Notes: generated by a model not told the origin, from the letters alone. A stretch of DNA of 64,000 nt from Oscillospiraceae bacterium (GCA_015064725.1 SVRQ01000001.1:62001-126000); one strand, 5' to 3'; shown: positions 1 to 8,429, counted from the stretch's first letter. Numbers and translations are program-made.

Positions 1-1
1 A

Positions 2-910
2 AGCGGAAAGACGACTTCCGCGATCGGCTGGAAATCCACGGACTATATGTCTTTGGGCAGCTGTTACGGCATAGAATATGAGTTGCCCGCAAACGCGGCG
101 TATATGTCCGTTGCATTCTTCAATGCAGAGCTTGCATACGTCGGCGGTATCGGCACCTCCTCCAACACGTCCGTCGCAACTACCGTTCGCGGCTTTGCCG
201 TTTGCCCCGAGGACGCGGAATACGTTCGTTTCCTGCGCTTCTACGGAAATGCAAGCATGAGCGCGATGGATACATACAGCGTAACGGTTTACGCGGATAA
301 AGCCGCATACGATGCGGCGCGCGGCGCGCATAAATACGCGGACCTCACCATCGCCTGCATAGGCGACAGCCTTACGGAGGGCGACTACGGCGGCAAACCC
401 GGCGTTGCAAACAGAAAGTTTGCAAACTATCCCTACTTCCTTTCCAAAACACTTGGATGCACAACCATAAACTACGGTAAATGCGGTTATGCAGCTACAC
501 ACGTGCTGAATATAGTTAACAACGGCTCCGTTGACGTTTCCGACGCGGACGTCATTCTGCTTATGATAGGAACGAACAAGGGGCTTGAGGCAGAACAAGA
601 AAGCGCATATCGCTCAATAATATCCGCCCTTAGAGCAAAAATGAAGGACGGTGCTACCCTCGTTCTGCTTACACCTCCGCAAACAACGGTTCAAGGCAAC
701 ATTGCCTACGTGGACAGCGCGGTAAAAAAAGCGCGTGCCGTTGCCGAAGAGCTTGGGCTTCCCTTGATAGACGTTTTCGCGCATAGCCCTATCCAAAAGG
801 ATACAACAGAAAAATATCAGCCCGCGGACGGTCTGCACCTCAACGAGGAGGGCTACAAGGCTCTTGCGGAATTTATCGCGGCAGAGCTTGAAGTAATTCT
901 TGAAAAATAG
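2..910 (+). CDS. GDSL/SGNH-family esterase, 5' end outside window
   Basis: This is the C-terminal part of a secreted or cytoplasmic SGNH hydrolase that probably removes acyl or acetyl groups from a carbohydrate or lipid. The reading frame is open from the first full codon at position 2, so the ATG at 47 is most likely internal and the N-terminus lies upstream of the window. About 100 residues of beta-rich sequence precede the catalytic domain. SGNH blocks are visible: IGDSLTEG (nucleophile Ser), the IGTN block (catalytic Asn), and DGLHLNEEGY, which supplies the Asp-His pair. The substrate cannot be read from the sequence. A symmetric terminator follows at once. Fold assignment is firm, while the start and substrate are unknown. 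Confidence 0.85.
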   Translation, partial: SGKTTSAIGWKSTDYMSLGSCYGIEYELPANAAYMSVAFFNAELAYVGGIGTSSNTSVATTVRGFAVCPEDAEYVRFLRFYGNASMSAMDTYSVTVYADKAAYDAARGAHKYADLTIACIGDSLTEGDYGGKPGVANRKFANYPYFLSKTLGCTTINYGKCGYAATHVLNIVNNGSVDVSDADVILLMIGTNKGLEAEQESAYRSIISALRAKMKDGATLVLLTPPQTTVQGNIAYVDSAVKKARAVAEELGLPLIDVFAHSPIQKDTTEKYQPADGLHLNEEGYKALAEFIAAELEVILEK

Positions 911-920
911 CATATACAAC

Positions 921-956
921 AAAAAACATCGCTATTGCAATAGCGATGTTTTTTTC
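921..956. terminator. bidirectional terminator
   Basis: A perfect hairpin with stem AACATCGCTA and its complement at 925-950 is flanked by A-run and T-run. It lies between the convergent GDSL gene and the ABC ATPase gene and can serve both strands. Confidence 0.85.
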
Positions 957-966
957 CTATTTAATA

Positions 967-1761
967 TTAACCGAGGAGGGCGCGGTCATTCATAAATTCA
1001 GTGCCGCTTGCCTTGGAGAACTGCTCAAGGAGCATTTCTACCGTGAGGTTCTTCTTTTCCTCTCCCTTGATATCAAGGATTATCTGACCCGCGTTCATCA
1101 TAATAAGTCTGTTGCCGTGTGCGATAGCATCCTTCATATTATGAGTTACCATAAGCGCGGTAAGCTTGCCTTCCGTAATAAATTTATCCGTAAGTTCAAG
1201 CACCTTTGCCGCTGTTTTGGGGTCGAGAGCCGCCGTGTGCTCGTCAAGCAAGAGAAGCTTCGGCTTATTCATCGTAGCCATAAGAAGCGTTACCGCCTGA
1301 CGCTGACCGCCGGAGAAAAGACCCATCTTCGTTGTAAGTCTGTGTTCAAGACCGAGGTCGAGCTGTTTGAGCATATCGCGGTATTCGTCGCGTTCCTTTC
1401 TCGTTATCGCCCAGCGGAGCGTGCGGCTTTTGCCGCGGCGCTTTGCGATAGCAAGGTTTTCCTCAAGCCACATATCCGTAGCCGTACCCATTCTGGGGTC
1501 CTGGAACACTCTGCCGAGGAACTTTGCTCTTTTAAATTCGGGCATATCCGTAATATCAACGCCGTCCACGATAACGGAGCCGCAGTCGGGAAGCCAAGTT
1601 CCCGCAACAGCATTAAGCATTGTGGATTTACCTGCGCCGTTACCGCCGATGATGGTAACGAAATCGCCTTCTTCAAGCTTCAAGTTGATGTTTTTGAGAG
1701 CAACCTTTTCGTTAACGGTGCCCGCATTAAAGGTTTTGGAAATATTCTTGAGTTCGAGCAT
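967..1761 (-). CDS. ABC transporter ATP-binding protein (TrpZ-like)
   Basis: ATPase subunit (264 aa) of an importer of the COG2984/COG4120/COG1101 type, called TrpXYZ in streptococci. Walker A is GGNGAGKST at residues 39-47, the signature is FSGGQRQ near 150, and Walker B is LLLLDEHTAALD. It is the last gene of a three-gene unit: its start codon overlaps the permease stop at 1761. Together with the permease and the lipoprotein upstream it should drive uptake of a small molecule. The T-box leader of the unit points to an aromatic amino acid, most likely tyrosine. The substrate is an inference from regulation, not from this subunit. Confidence 0.9.
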   Translation of the reverse strand: MLELKNISKTFNAGTVNEKVALKNINLKLEEGDFVTIIGGNGAGKSTMLNAVAGTWLPDCGSVIVDGVDITDMPEFKRAKFLGRVFQDPRMGTATDMWLEENLAIAKRRGKSRTLRWAITRKERDEYRDMLKQLDLGLEHRLTTKMGLFSGGQRQAVTLLMATMNKPKLLLLDEHTAALDPKTAAKVLELTDKFITEGKLTALMVTHNMKDAIAHGNRLIMMNAGQIILDIKGEEKKNLTVEMLLEQFSKASGTEFMNDRALLG

Positions 1762-2726
1762 CAGTTATTTCCTCCTTTTTTAGCGGCTTTTTTCGCTTTT
1801 TTTGCCGCGATCTTGCGCGCTTTTCTTTCCGCTTTGAACTGAGCCGTGTAAGAGAAGTACGTGCTCTTTACATAAGGAATAGCGAGGAACACCGCAACAA
1901 CGAGCGCGGAAAGCATCTTGAGGAGTTCGGGGTCAAGTCCGAGCCAAACAACGAGCTGATATACAACGTAGTATATAACGCCGCCGAGGGCAACTCCGGC
2001 AAGGCGAACGCCGAAGTTTACGGAGATATGACCGAAGATCGCATCGCCGATGATAACGGCGGCAAGACCGATAACTATCGCGCCTCTGCCCATATTGATG
2101 TCCGCAAATCCCTGGTACTGTGCAAGGAGCGCACCGGAGAGAGCAACAAGTCCGTTGGAAAGGATAAGACCGAGAATTTTGTTAAATCTGTTATTGATAC
2201 CCTGCGCATGGCTCATATTCTGGTTGCATCCCGTTGCACGCAAGGAACAACCGAGCTCCGTACCGAAGAAGAGGTAAAGCAGGAGGATAACAACCGCAAC
2301 AAAGCCGATGAGCGCCATTATCGCTTTGCTTTTATCAAGCTGTGTAACGATTACCTTTACTGCGCGCGCATTGATACCGAGGTTTGCCTTGCCGAGTATC
2401 TTGAGGTTAATTGACCAGAGCATAAGCTGTGTAAGGATACCTGCAAGGATGGCAGGGATGCCGAGCACCGTATGGAAAAAGCCCGTCAAAAGACCCGTAA
2501 GCATACCCGCAACAACAGCGGCGATAACCGCTACCCATACGTTCACACCGTTTACCGTAAGGACGGCGCAAACACAGGCACCCGTACAGATAGAGCCGTC
2601 AACCGTAAGGTCGGCAATGTCGAGTATCTTGTACGTTATGTAAACGCCTATAGCCATAATGCCCCAGATAAGACCCAGCGATATCGCGCCGGGCATTGAT
2701 CTGAGAAGACTTAAAATGAAATCCAT
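1761..2726 (-). CDS. ABC transporter permease (TrpY-like)
   Basis: A 321-aa integral membrane permease of the COG4120 type with about eight or nine hydrophobic segments, related in layout to branched-chain amino acid and sugar permeases (the KILDIADLTVDGS and GVALGGVIYYVV stretches are typical). The last 30 residues are a Lys/Ala-rich cytoplasmic tail. It lies 28 bp after the substrate-binding lipoprotein gene and overlaps the ATPase start, so the three are co-transcribed from the T-box-controlled promoter. It forms the membrane channel of the importer. Confidence 0.9.
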   Translation of the reverse strand: MDFILSLLRSMPGAISLGLIWGIMAIGVYITYKILDIADLTVDGSICTGACVCAVLTVNGVNVWVAVIAAVVAGMLTGLLTGFFHTVLGIPAILAGILTQLMLWSINLKILGKANLGINARAVKVIVTQLDKSKAIMALIGFVAVVILLLYLFFGTELGCSLRATGCNQNMSHAQGINNRFNKILGLILSNGLVALSGALLAQYQGFADINMGRGAIVIGLAAVIIGDAIFGHISVNFGVRLAGVALGGVIYYVVYQLVVWLGLDPELLKMLSALVVAVFLAIPYVKSTYFSYTAQFKAERKARKIAAKKAKKAAKKGGNN

Positions 2727-2754
2727 TTTTATAAATTACTCCGAGAAAATTTTA

Positions 2755-3738
2755 TTAGCCGAGGGGTGTGTAGCCTTCGGGGATAGCGATACCGAGAGCA
2801 TCGCAGTTTGTCTTGTTATATTTCTTTGTAGCTTTTTCAGCAGAAACGTACTGAATGGGCATCTTGGAGATCTTTTCTTCGCCCTTGAGGATCTTAACAG
2901 CCATTTCGCCCGTTGCATAGCCGAGGTCATAGTAGCTGATGGAAAGTGTAGCTATACCGCAGCCGCTGCAGATACCGGATTCGCCTGCGATGATCGGAAC
3001 CTTCTTGGGAAGGCAGATGCTGTTGATGATCTCTGTGTTAGCAGCAACCGTGTTATCCGTGGGAACGTAGATAACGTCGCTGTTTTCAGCTGCAACAGTT
3101 GTTACAGCGGCAACGTCGTTGGAGTCTGTGAAAGCGTATTCTTTGATGTTTTCTTCTTTGATGCCTTTGTCAATAAGGATTCTTGTGATCTCTTCAACCT
3201 GATACTTGGAGTTTGCTTCTGCGGAGCAGTAGAGAAGGCCTACTTTTTCTGCATCGGGGCAGAGGTCGAGGATCATCTGAGCCTGTTCGTTAAGGGGAGC
3301 AAGGTCGGATGTACCGGAGATGTTGCCGCCAACCAAGCCGTCAAAATCCTTGATACCGAGGGCAACGCCGTATTCAGTTACGGATGTGCCGAGAACGGGG
3401 ATGTCCGCTGTTGCGGAAGCAGCAGCCTGGAGTGCGGGTGTTGCGTTAGCCATAATGAGGTCAACGTTTTTTGCAACGAAGTCTGTTGCGATAGTGTTGC
3501 AAAGAGGAATATCGTTGCCTGCGTTCTGTTCGATGAACGTTACGTTTTCTTCGCCGAGAGCTTCGATAACTGCGTCCTTAAAGCCCTGTGTCGCAGCGTC
3601 GAGAGCGTCGTGTGTTACGAGCTGGCAGATACCTATCGTGTACTTGCCGTCATCGCCGCAGGATGCGAGAGATACGCAAGAGAGCGCGAGAAGCGCAAAA
3701 ACGAGTGCAAGAGAGATAGCTTTTTTGAAAAGTTTCAT
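2755..3738 (-). CDS. ABC substrate-binding lipoprotein (TrpX-like, COG2984)
   Basis: A 327-aa extracellular binding protein of the ABC_sub_bind family. It begins with a signal peptide and lipobox LASC (Cys27), followed by a two-lobed periplasmic-binding-protein fold with YTIGICQLVTHDALD at the start of lobe one and PVLGTSVTEYG in the hinge region. The first gene after the T-box leader, it captures the ligand for the permease and ATPase encoded next. Family members are generally annotated as tryptophan or generic amino acid binding proteins; here the leader suggests tyrosine or a tyrosine precursor. SD sequence is AGGAGAA shortly before the ATG. Confidence 0.9.
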   Translation of the reverse strand: MKLFKKAISLALVFALLALSCVSLASCGDDGKYTIGICQLVTHDALDAATQGFKDAVIEALGEENVTFIEQNAGNDIPLCNTIATDFVAKNVDLIMANATPALQAAASATADIPVLGTSVTEYGVALGIKDFDGLVGGNISGTSDLAPLNEQAQMILDLCPDAEKVGLLYCSAEANSKYQVEEITRILIDKGIKEENIKEYAFTDSNDVAAVTTVAAENSDVIYVPTDNTVAANTEIINSICLPKKVPIIAGESGICSGCGIATLSISYYDLGYATGEMAVKILKGEEKISKMPIQYVSAEKATKKYNKTNCDALGIAIPEGYTPLG

Positions 3739-3807
3739 TGTTTTTTCTCCTAAAACATAATTTTATTTTTATAAACCATTCATTTGTAACCACTTTTAAA
3801 AGCGCAG

Positions 3808-3842
3808 AAAAATAAAAAGTCCGTGCAAAGAAATGCACGGAC
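3808..3842 (-). terminator. T-box leader terminator
   Basis: On the minus strand a nine-base-pair stem GTCCGTGCA/TGCACGGAC with a six-base loop is followed by a T-rich tract. It is the attenuation terminator at the end of the T-box leader; its upstream arm would be captured by the antiterminator when uncharged tRNA is bound. Confidence 0.85.
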
Positions 3843-4112
3843 GAATAAATATCGTGGAACCACCCTGCTTCGCAGTATGCTTACGCAATACTGCCTCATA
3901 AAGCCATTAGCTTTTACGATATAACGGTCGTACCCGTCGCCAAATACTCTCCCGATAAGGGATTTCCCCGCGAAGCTCGCAGAATGTATATCGTGCCCTA
4001 CTTGCCTCCGTCTTTCACCGACCGACGTCTCTCTTTGCGCTTTGGGTACACGCCTCTTTCTGCTCCGGCGCTTTTAAAAATGAATACAAATGAATAATTA
4101 TTTATAAATTGT
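3843..4112 (-). promoter_or_regulatory. T-box leader RNA, probable tRNA-Tyr sensor
   Basis: The minus strand holds the T-box core AGGGTGGTTCCACG at 3866-3853, matching the consensus AGGGTGGNACCGCG, just upstream of an intrinsic terminator. Stem I can be closed by GCAGAA with TTCTGC, and the 3' side of the specifier loop reads ATA-TAC-A before the closing stem. By the standard position (codon followed by a purine next to the helix) the specifier is TAC at 3988-3986, a tyrosine codon. T-box RNAs read uncharged tRNA and switch on transcription on amino acid starvation. T-box identity is firm; the Tyr assignment is inference. Confidence 0.88.
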
Positions 4113-4118
4113 AGTCAT

Positions 4119-4147
4119 ATTATACATTCAGTTTTTTAAAATGTCAA
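4119..4147 (-). promoter_or_regulatory. sigma-A promoter of T-box/ABC unit
   Basis: Perfect TTGACA (4147-4142), 17-base spacer and perfect TATAAT (4124-4119) on the minus strand, placing the transcript start about 7 bases before the T-box leader. The -35 box lies just after the rlmA stop codon. Confidence 0.9.
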
Positions 4148-4152
4148 TACTT

Positions 4153-4998
4153 TTATTTTTTCTTATATATAAATAATTCCACGTCAACTTTTGTGCAAAG
4201 TGACGAAAGCGAGGCGAGCTTTTCTTTGTCTTTTACCGAGGTATGGTAGTAATATGGCGTCATTGCAAAGAGGTTTTGTATATCCTCGTTTGTCGGAAGC
4301 TCTATGGTATATGTAAGCCTGCGCTCCTCCAAAAGCTCAAAAAGCTCTCCGGGCAGGTCGCGCCTTCCCTCGTTTTTATACACGTCGTCATAAACGGCGC
4401 GTTTAAGGTCGATAAGATGCTCTTCCGCCGCGCCGACAAGCAGGAGGATGCCGTCTTCTGCCAGCACTCTTGCATATTCCTCCTCGGCGCAGGGGGCGAA
4501 AATCGTTGTTACGGCGTTCATACTTCCCGAAATAACGGGCAGAGAATATGCGCTCGCAACGCCGAAAAAGGCATTGCCGTCCCCATTTCGCTTTGCGCTC
4601 TTTGCCGCCGTGTTTATCGCCGGCTTTGCAAGGTCGAAGCCGAAAACGGTACGGGAGCAACCTTTTGCCATTCTGTTCGTATAATATCCTTCTCCGCAGC
4701 CCGCATCAAGTACTTTTGCGTCCTGCGCGGTATATTTATCCAACAAAGCATTTACCGCGTCCGATATTTTTTCGTAATAGCCCTTGGAAAGAAAAGCGGT
4801 CCTCGCGCCAACGCACTCTCCGCCGTCGCCGCCCGATGCGCGCGAAGCGTAAAGGTTGAGGTATCCCGCAGAGGCAAAATCGAAAAGATGGCGGCGTGCG
4901 CCCGCGCAGTAAGCGCTCCTTGCATCCTCCGTAAGGAGAAGCTGCTCTTTGCAAACAGGGCAGGCAAGCACGTTTTCAATTATCTTTCTGTTTTCCAT
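4153..4998 (-). CDS. rlmA: 23S rRNA (guanine-N1)-methyltransferase, RlmA family
   Basis: A 281-aa SAM-dependent methyltransferase of the RlmA (RlmAI/RlmAII, TlrB-like) family. An N-terminal zinc finger is visible: CPVC at 13-16, Cys31 and His37. It is followed by the Rossmann SAM motif VLDAGCGEGYYT near residue 97 and the post-motif TIFAPCAEEE. Members methylate N1 of G745 or G748 in 23S rRNA; which position is used here cannot be told. It sits 8 bp downstream of the hisK-like remnant and so probably rides on the end of the his transcript. Family is clear. Confidence 0.88.
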   Translation of the reverse strand: MENRKIIENVLACPVCKEQLLLTEDARSAYCAGARRHLFDFASAGYLNLYASRASGGDGGECVGARTAFLSKGYYEKISDAVNALLDKYTAQDAKVLDAGCGEGYYTNRMAKGCSRTVFGFDLAKPAINTAAKSAKRNGDGNAFFGVASAYSLPVISGSMNAVTTIFAPCAEEEYARVLAEDGILLLVGAAEEHLIDLKRAVYDDVYKNEGRRDLPGELFELLEERRLTYTIELPTNEDIQNLFAMTPYYYHTSVKDKEKLASLSSLCTKVDVELFIYKKK

Positions 4999-5006
4999 CT
5001 CTCACC

Positions 5007-5510
5007 TTAAAGCTCTGTTTGTACAAGCTTTCCGTCTGCGATCGCATATGCAAGATCAAATCCGCACTCCTTCGCCGCACCTTTCGCAAGCTCAAGGTCG
5101 GCATCGGGAGCAAATGTGACCTTGCCGCCAAGCTCATATACGGAGGAAAGAAGGAGCGCAGACGGGCGTACAACGCCATCGTCCGTATTTATTTCAAACA
5201 TCTTTCCTGCGGCGCAAAGACGCTCTATCGCAACGAGCGCGGGCATAACGTATTTCGGATGTGTTTCGTCGAAATATTTTCCGTCCTTATTGAATTTTGC
5301 AACGAGGTCAAAATGTGTAATTACGTTTACATCGCCCCTGTCGGCAAGGCGCGCCGCCTCCCCGAAGTATTTTCTGCAATATGCATAATGATCGCCGCGG
5401 AAATACTTTTCAACCGTATCCGCCGTATATTCTTCGGAAACGGCAACGTCTCTTTTGCCGTCCGCGGTGGGAACGAAGCGGCACTCGCCCAAAGCAAGCT
5501 CAAAATTCAT
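5007..5510 (-). CDS. truncated, degenerate histidinol-phosphatase-like (PHP) protein
   Basis: A 167-aa protein resembling only the C-terminal two thirds of PHP-family histidinol-phosphatase (HisK/HisJ, usually about 260-280 aa). It overlaps the hisIE stop by 4 bp, so no N-terminal half with the HxH metal site can exist upstream. Other family metal ligands also look changed: the SVH position reads ECR at residues 9-11, and the terminal DAH position reads DAD at 136-138, while ITHFDL (His66) is kept. The last position in a his operon is the usual place for hisK. I read it as a decaying or repurposed hisK; catalysis as a normal PHP phosphatase is unlikely. Confidence 0.7.
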   Translation of the reverse strand: MNFELALGECRFVPTADGKRDVAVSEEYTADTVEKYFRGDHYAYCRKYFGEAARLADRGDVNVITHFDLVAKFNKDGKYFDETHPKYVMPALVAIERLCAAGKMFEINTDDGVVRPSALLLSSVYELGGKVTFAPDADLELAKGAAKECGFDLAYAIADGKLVQTEL

Positions 5511-6157
5511 TTTGTCATCTTCTCCTGTTTAACTTTGTGGTCTATAACGTGACGGGAAGCAAGCTCTTCTATAATATCCTTGGAAGAGATGCCCATCTCT
5601 ATCATAAGAACGATAACGTGGTACATAAGGTCGGAAATTTCATAGATAGTTTCCTTTTTATCATCGCCCTTGCCGGCAACGATGACCTCCGTGCATTCCT
5701 CTCCGACTTTTTTAAGTATTTTATCAATTCCCTTTTGGAAAAGGTACGTTGTATAAGAGCCCTCCTGGGGATTCGTCTTTCTTCCCTCGATAAGCTTTAC
5801 AAGACCCTCTACGGTGAAATCATTGAAGCCCTCTGCGGCAAAGACCTCATCGTTGAAGCAGGATTCCGTGCCGAGGTGGCAAGCGGGGCCTTCTTTTTTA
5901 ACTATAACGGTAAGGGCGTCGCGGTCGCAGTCTGCCTTTATTTCCATAACGTGCTGAACGTTGCCGCTTTCCTCGCCCTTTCTCCAGAGCTTCTGTCTTG
6001 AACGGGACCAGAAGCAGGTTCTGCCCTCTTTCATTGTGATCTCAAGGCTTTCCCTGTTCATATACGCGAGAGTAAGCACCTCGCGCGTGTAAAAATCAAC
6101 GACGATGGCGGGGATAAGACCGTTTTCGTCAAATTTAAGTGTAGATATATCTATCAT
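5507..6157 (-). CDS. hisIE: bifunctional phosphoribosyl-AMP cyclohydrolase / phosphoribosyl-ATP pyrophosphatase
   Basis: A 216-aa fusion catalysing steps two and three of histidine synthesis. HisI occupies about residues 1-105, with FWSRSRQKLW and the zinc-binding DCDRDAL and CHLGTESCF stretches. HisE follows, with its helical GEECTEVIVAGKGDD and EISDLMYH metal-binding motifs. The frame is open 29 codons further upstream, but the ATG at 6157 is preceded by GGAGGT at good distance and gives the normal N-terminus MIDISTLKF. It is separated from hisF by 170 bp holding a hairpin repeat and overlaps the hisK-like gene by 4 bp. Confidence 0.95.
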   Translation of the reverse strand: MIDISTLKFDENGLIPAIVVDFYTREVLTLAYMNRESLEITMKEGRTCFWSRSRQKLWRKGEESGNVQHVMEIKADCDRDALTVIVKKEGPACHLGTESCFNDEVFAAEGFNDFTVEGLVKLIEGRKTNPQEGSYTTYLFQKGIDKILKKVGEECTEVIVAGKGDDKKETIYEISDLMYHVIVLMIEMGISSKDIIEELASRHVIDHKVKQEKMTK

Positions 6158-6204
6158 AAGTACCTCCGCGCTTTGAAAAAAGCGCATATTTTTATTTTTT
6201 ATAG

Positions 6205-6333
6205 GTGTTTCCACTTTTCTTTGTTTAAAAGAAAAGTGGAGCAAAAGAAGTAAAAAAGCCTAACGCCGGCTTTGCCGACACCTTCCCCTCAAGGGGAAGG
6301 CTGCAGTGTTAAAACGCCCAAGCGTTTTTACAC
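6205..6333. repeat. hairpin-rich intergenic repeat in hisF-hisIE gap
   Basis: The gap contains three palindromes in a row: CCACTTTTCTTTG...AAAAGAAAAGTGG (about 6210-6239), CCTTCCCCTC/GAGGGGAAGG (about 6283-6301) and a TGTTAAAACGC/GCGTTTTTACA pair at about 6306-6333 that includes the hisF stop codon. The same types of palindrome build the longer repeats at 8.4, 39.5 and 43.0 kb. It sits inside the his operon and is expected to be transcribed. Confidence 0.7.
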
Positions 6334-7086
6334 TCTTACGTTTATGCCCGCGCCCGCAAGGGTCTTTTTAAGATCCGCTATCTCCACCTCTCCGAAGTGG
6401 AAGATGGACGCGGCAAGTCCCGCGGAAATATCGGGAACTTTTCTGAAAAGGTCTATAAAATCTTCCTTTTTGCCCGCGCCGCCGGAAGCGATAACGGGTA
6501 CGTTTACAACGTTGCAGACCGCAGAAAGCATATCAACGTCAAATCCGCGCTTAACGCCGTCCGTGTCTATGCTGTTTACGACGATCTCTCCCGCGCCGCG
6601 CTCCGCGCCTGCGCGTATCCATTCTATAGCTTCAATACCCGTGTTCTCTCTGCCGCCGCGCGCAAACACCGTGTATTTGCCGTCCACAAGGGAAACATCC
6701 GCAGAAAGCACCACACATTGGCTGCCGTAGCGCTTTGCCGCTTCTTCTATAATAGAGGGGTTTCTTATCGCACCGGAATTTACGCTCACCTTGTCCGCGC
6801 CGCTGCCCAGCACGCGCTCAAAATCCGCAAGCGTGTTTATACCGCCGCCGACGGTAAGGGGGATGAACACCGTCTTTGCCGTTTCGCGCAGTATATCCGT
6901 AAATATCCCGCGTCCCTCCGCCGATGCCGTTATATCGTAAAAAACAAGCTCGTCCGCGCCGCATCTGCTGTAAAAATCCGCAAGAGTAACGGGAGAGGAA
7001 ACGTCGGAAAGCCCCTGAAATTTAACACCCTTTACAACTCTGCCGTCCTTTACGTCAAGGCAGGGGATAATTCTCTTTGTAATCAT
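6328..7086 (-). CDS. hisF: imidazole glycerol phosphate synthase cyclase subunit
   Basis: A 252-aa beta/alpha-barrel that, with HisH, converts PRFAR and ammonia to imidazole glycerol phosphate and AICAR. The N-terminal RIIPCLDVKDGRVVKGVKF carries catalytic Asp11, VLSADVS the second catalytic Asp, and VGGGINTL and ASGGAGK bind phosphate. It overlaps hisA by 4 bp upstream, giving the usual hisH-hisA-hisF order. The stop codon lies in a palindrome of the dispersed repeat. Length and motifs are normal. Confidence 0.96.
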   Translation of the reverse strand: MITKRIIPCLDVKDGRVVKGVKFQGLSDVSSPVTLADFYSRCGADELVFYDITASAEGRGIFTDILRETAKTVFIPLTVGGGINTLADFERVLGSGADKVSVNSGAIRNPSIIEEAAKRYGSQCVVLSADVSLVDGKYTVFARGGRENTGIEAIEWIRAGAERGAGEIVVNSIDTDGVKRGFDVDMLSAVCNVVNVPVIASGGAGKKEDFIDLFRKVPDISAGLAASIFHFGEVEIADLKKTLAGAGINVRV

Positions 7087-7799
7087 ATCTTTTCCGCCTT
7101 TACTGCCTCACAGAGGTCGATATTGCCGTTATAGATAGCCTTTCCGAGAATTGCGCCGAACATATTCATCCTTGCAAGCTCGAAAACCTCATCAACATTC
7201 GTAATACCGCCGGAAGCGATAAGATTTATGCTGAATTTTTCTATGAGATGGCGGTAAAGCTCCATATTTGTGCCCATAAGAGCCCCATCGCGTGAAACGT
7301 CCGTGCAGATGATGGTGGAAATACCCATATCTTGCATCATACGGAAGAACGTATCCGTATCCGTACCGCTTTTCTTTGTCCAGCCGTGCGTTGCTATCTC
7401 TCCGTCCTTGATATCCGCGCCGACAGCGATGTGTGCGCCGTATTTTTTCGCCATCTCCTCTGCAAAAGCGGGATCTTCCGCCGCAACCGTGCCGAGGATA
7501 ACGCGCACAGCACCCATATCAAGGTAGTTATATATTCTTTTTTCGTCGCGTATGCCGCCGCCGACCTCAACGGCAAGACCCGACTCCGAAACAAGTCTTT
7601 TTATCATATCAAAATTATCGGTGTTGCCCGAAAGCGCGCCGTCAAGATCAACGACGTGCAGGTTAGACGCGCCTTTCTCTCGGAAGGAGAGCGCAACCTC
7701 CACGGGGTTTTCCCCGTAAACCGTCATATTATCATATTCGCCGCGAAGAAGGCGCACCGCCTTGCCGCCGCGAAGGTCTATTGCGGGAAGTATTATCAT
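7083..7799 (-). CDS. hisA: ProFAR isomerase
   Basis: A 238-aa TIM barrel that isomerises ProFAR to PRFAR, the fourth step of histidine synthesis. The N-terminal IILPAIDLRGGKAVRL carries catalytic Asp8; VGGGIRDE and ASGGITNVDE are the two phosphate-binding loops, and CTDVSRDG holds the second catalytic Asp. It overlaps both neighbours, hisH and hisF, by 4 bp, so it is translationally coupled. Length is typical of the family. Confidence 0.96.
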   Translation of the reverse strand: MIILPAIDLRGGKAVRLLRGEYDNMTVYGENPVEVALSFREKGASNLHVVDLDGALSGNTDNFDMIKRLVSESGLAVEVGGGIRDEKRIYNYLDMGAVRVILGTVAAEDPAFAEEMAKKYGAHIAVGADIKDGEIATHGWTKKSGTDTDTFFRMMQDMGISTIICTDVSRDGALMGTNMELYRHLIEKFSINLIASGGITNVDEVFELARMNMFGAILGKAIYNGNIDLCEAVKAEKI

Positions 7800-8416
7800 A
7801 ATTGCTCTCCTTTCATTTCGCAGAATGCGCTCAGGATGTTAAGCCCCACGTCTGCGCTTTTTTCGGGATGGAACTGAACGCCCCATACGTTTCCGCTTCG
7901 CACAGCGGCGGTAAGACGCGCACCGTATTCCGTTGTTGCAATAACGCTTTCTTCGCAATCTGCACCGTAAAACGAATGAACGAAATAAACGAAATCGCCC
8001 TTTTTAATGTATTTGAAAAGCTCGTTTTCGGTGAAATCAAGCGCATTCCAGCCGATGTGCGGAACAGGGAGATCTTCTGGAATAACGTCCGTTATGGGGC
8101 GTATGCTTCCCTTTACAAGACCCAGCCCCTCGTATTCGCCGAATTCATAGCTTTTTTCAAAGAGGAGCTGCATTCCAAGACAGATGCCGAGCATCGGCTT
8201 GCCTTTTTCTATCTCCTTCATAAGGGCTTCCTCCATTCCGGAAGCGCGAAGCTTTGCGCGTGCGTCGCCAAACGCGCCCACACCGGGAAGGATCACGCGA
8301 TCGCAGAGTGCGAGCTTCTCCGGCTCGCGGATAAGCTCTGCATGAAAGCCTATTTTATCAAACGACGAGCAGAGGGAAAAGATATTTCCCACGCCGTAAT
8401 CTACAATTCCTATCAT
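7796..8416 (-). CDS. hisH: imidazole glycerol phosphate synthase glutaminase subunit
   Basis: A 206-aa class I glutamine amidotransferase that feeds ammonia to HisF. The nucleophile elbow is GICLGMQLLFE (Cys), and the His-Glu pair is in VQFHPEKS near residue 188; LPGVGAFGDA is the oxyanion-side loop. It overlaps hisA by 4 bp. Its start lies 516 bp downstream of hisB because a noncoding repeat is inserted between them, so transcription must read through that repeat or start within it. Confidence 0.96.
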   Translation of the reverse strand: MIGIVDYGVGNIFSLCSSFDKIGFHAELIREPEKLALCDRVILPGVGAFGDARAKLRASGMEEALMKEIEKGKPMLGICLGMQLLFEKSYEFGEYEGLGLVKGSIRPITDVIPEDLPVPHIGWNALDFTENELFKYIKKGDFVYFVHSFYGADCEESVIATTEYGARLTAAVRSGNVWGVQFHPEKSADVGLNILSAFCEMKGEQL

Positions 8417-8429
8417 ATATATTCACTTT

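Noticed and set aside
47-910. Start of the GDSL gene at the ATG of position 47
   Set aside because: The frame is open from base 2 and the sequence before the ATG reads as protein; no ribosome site precedes 47.
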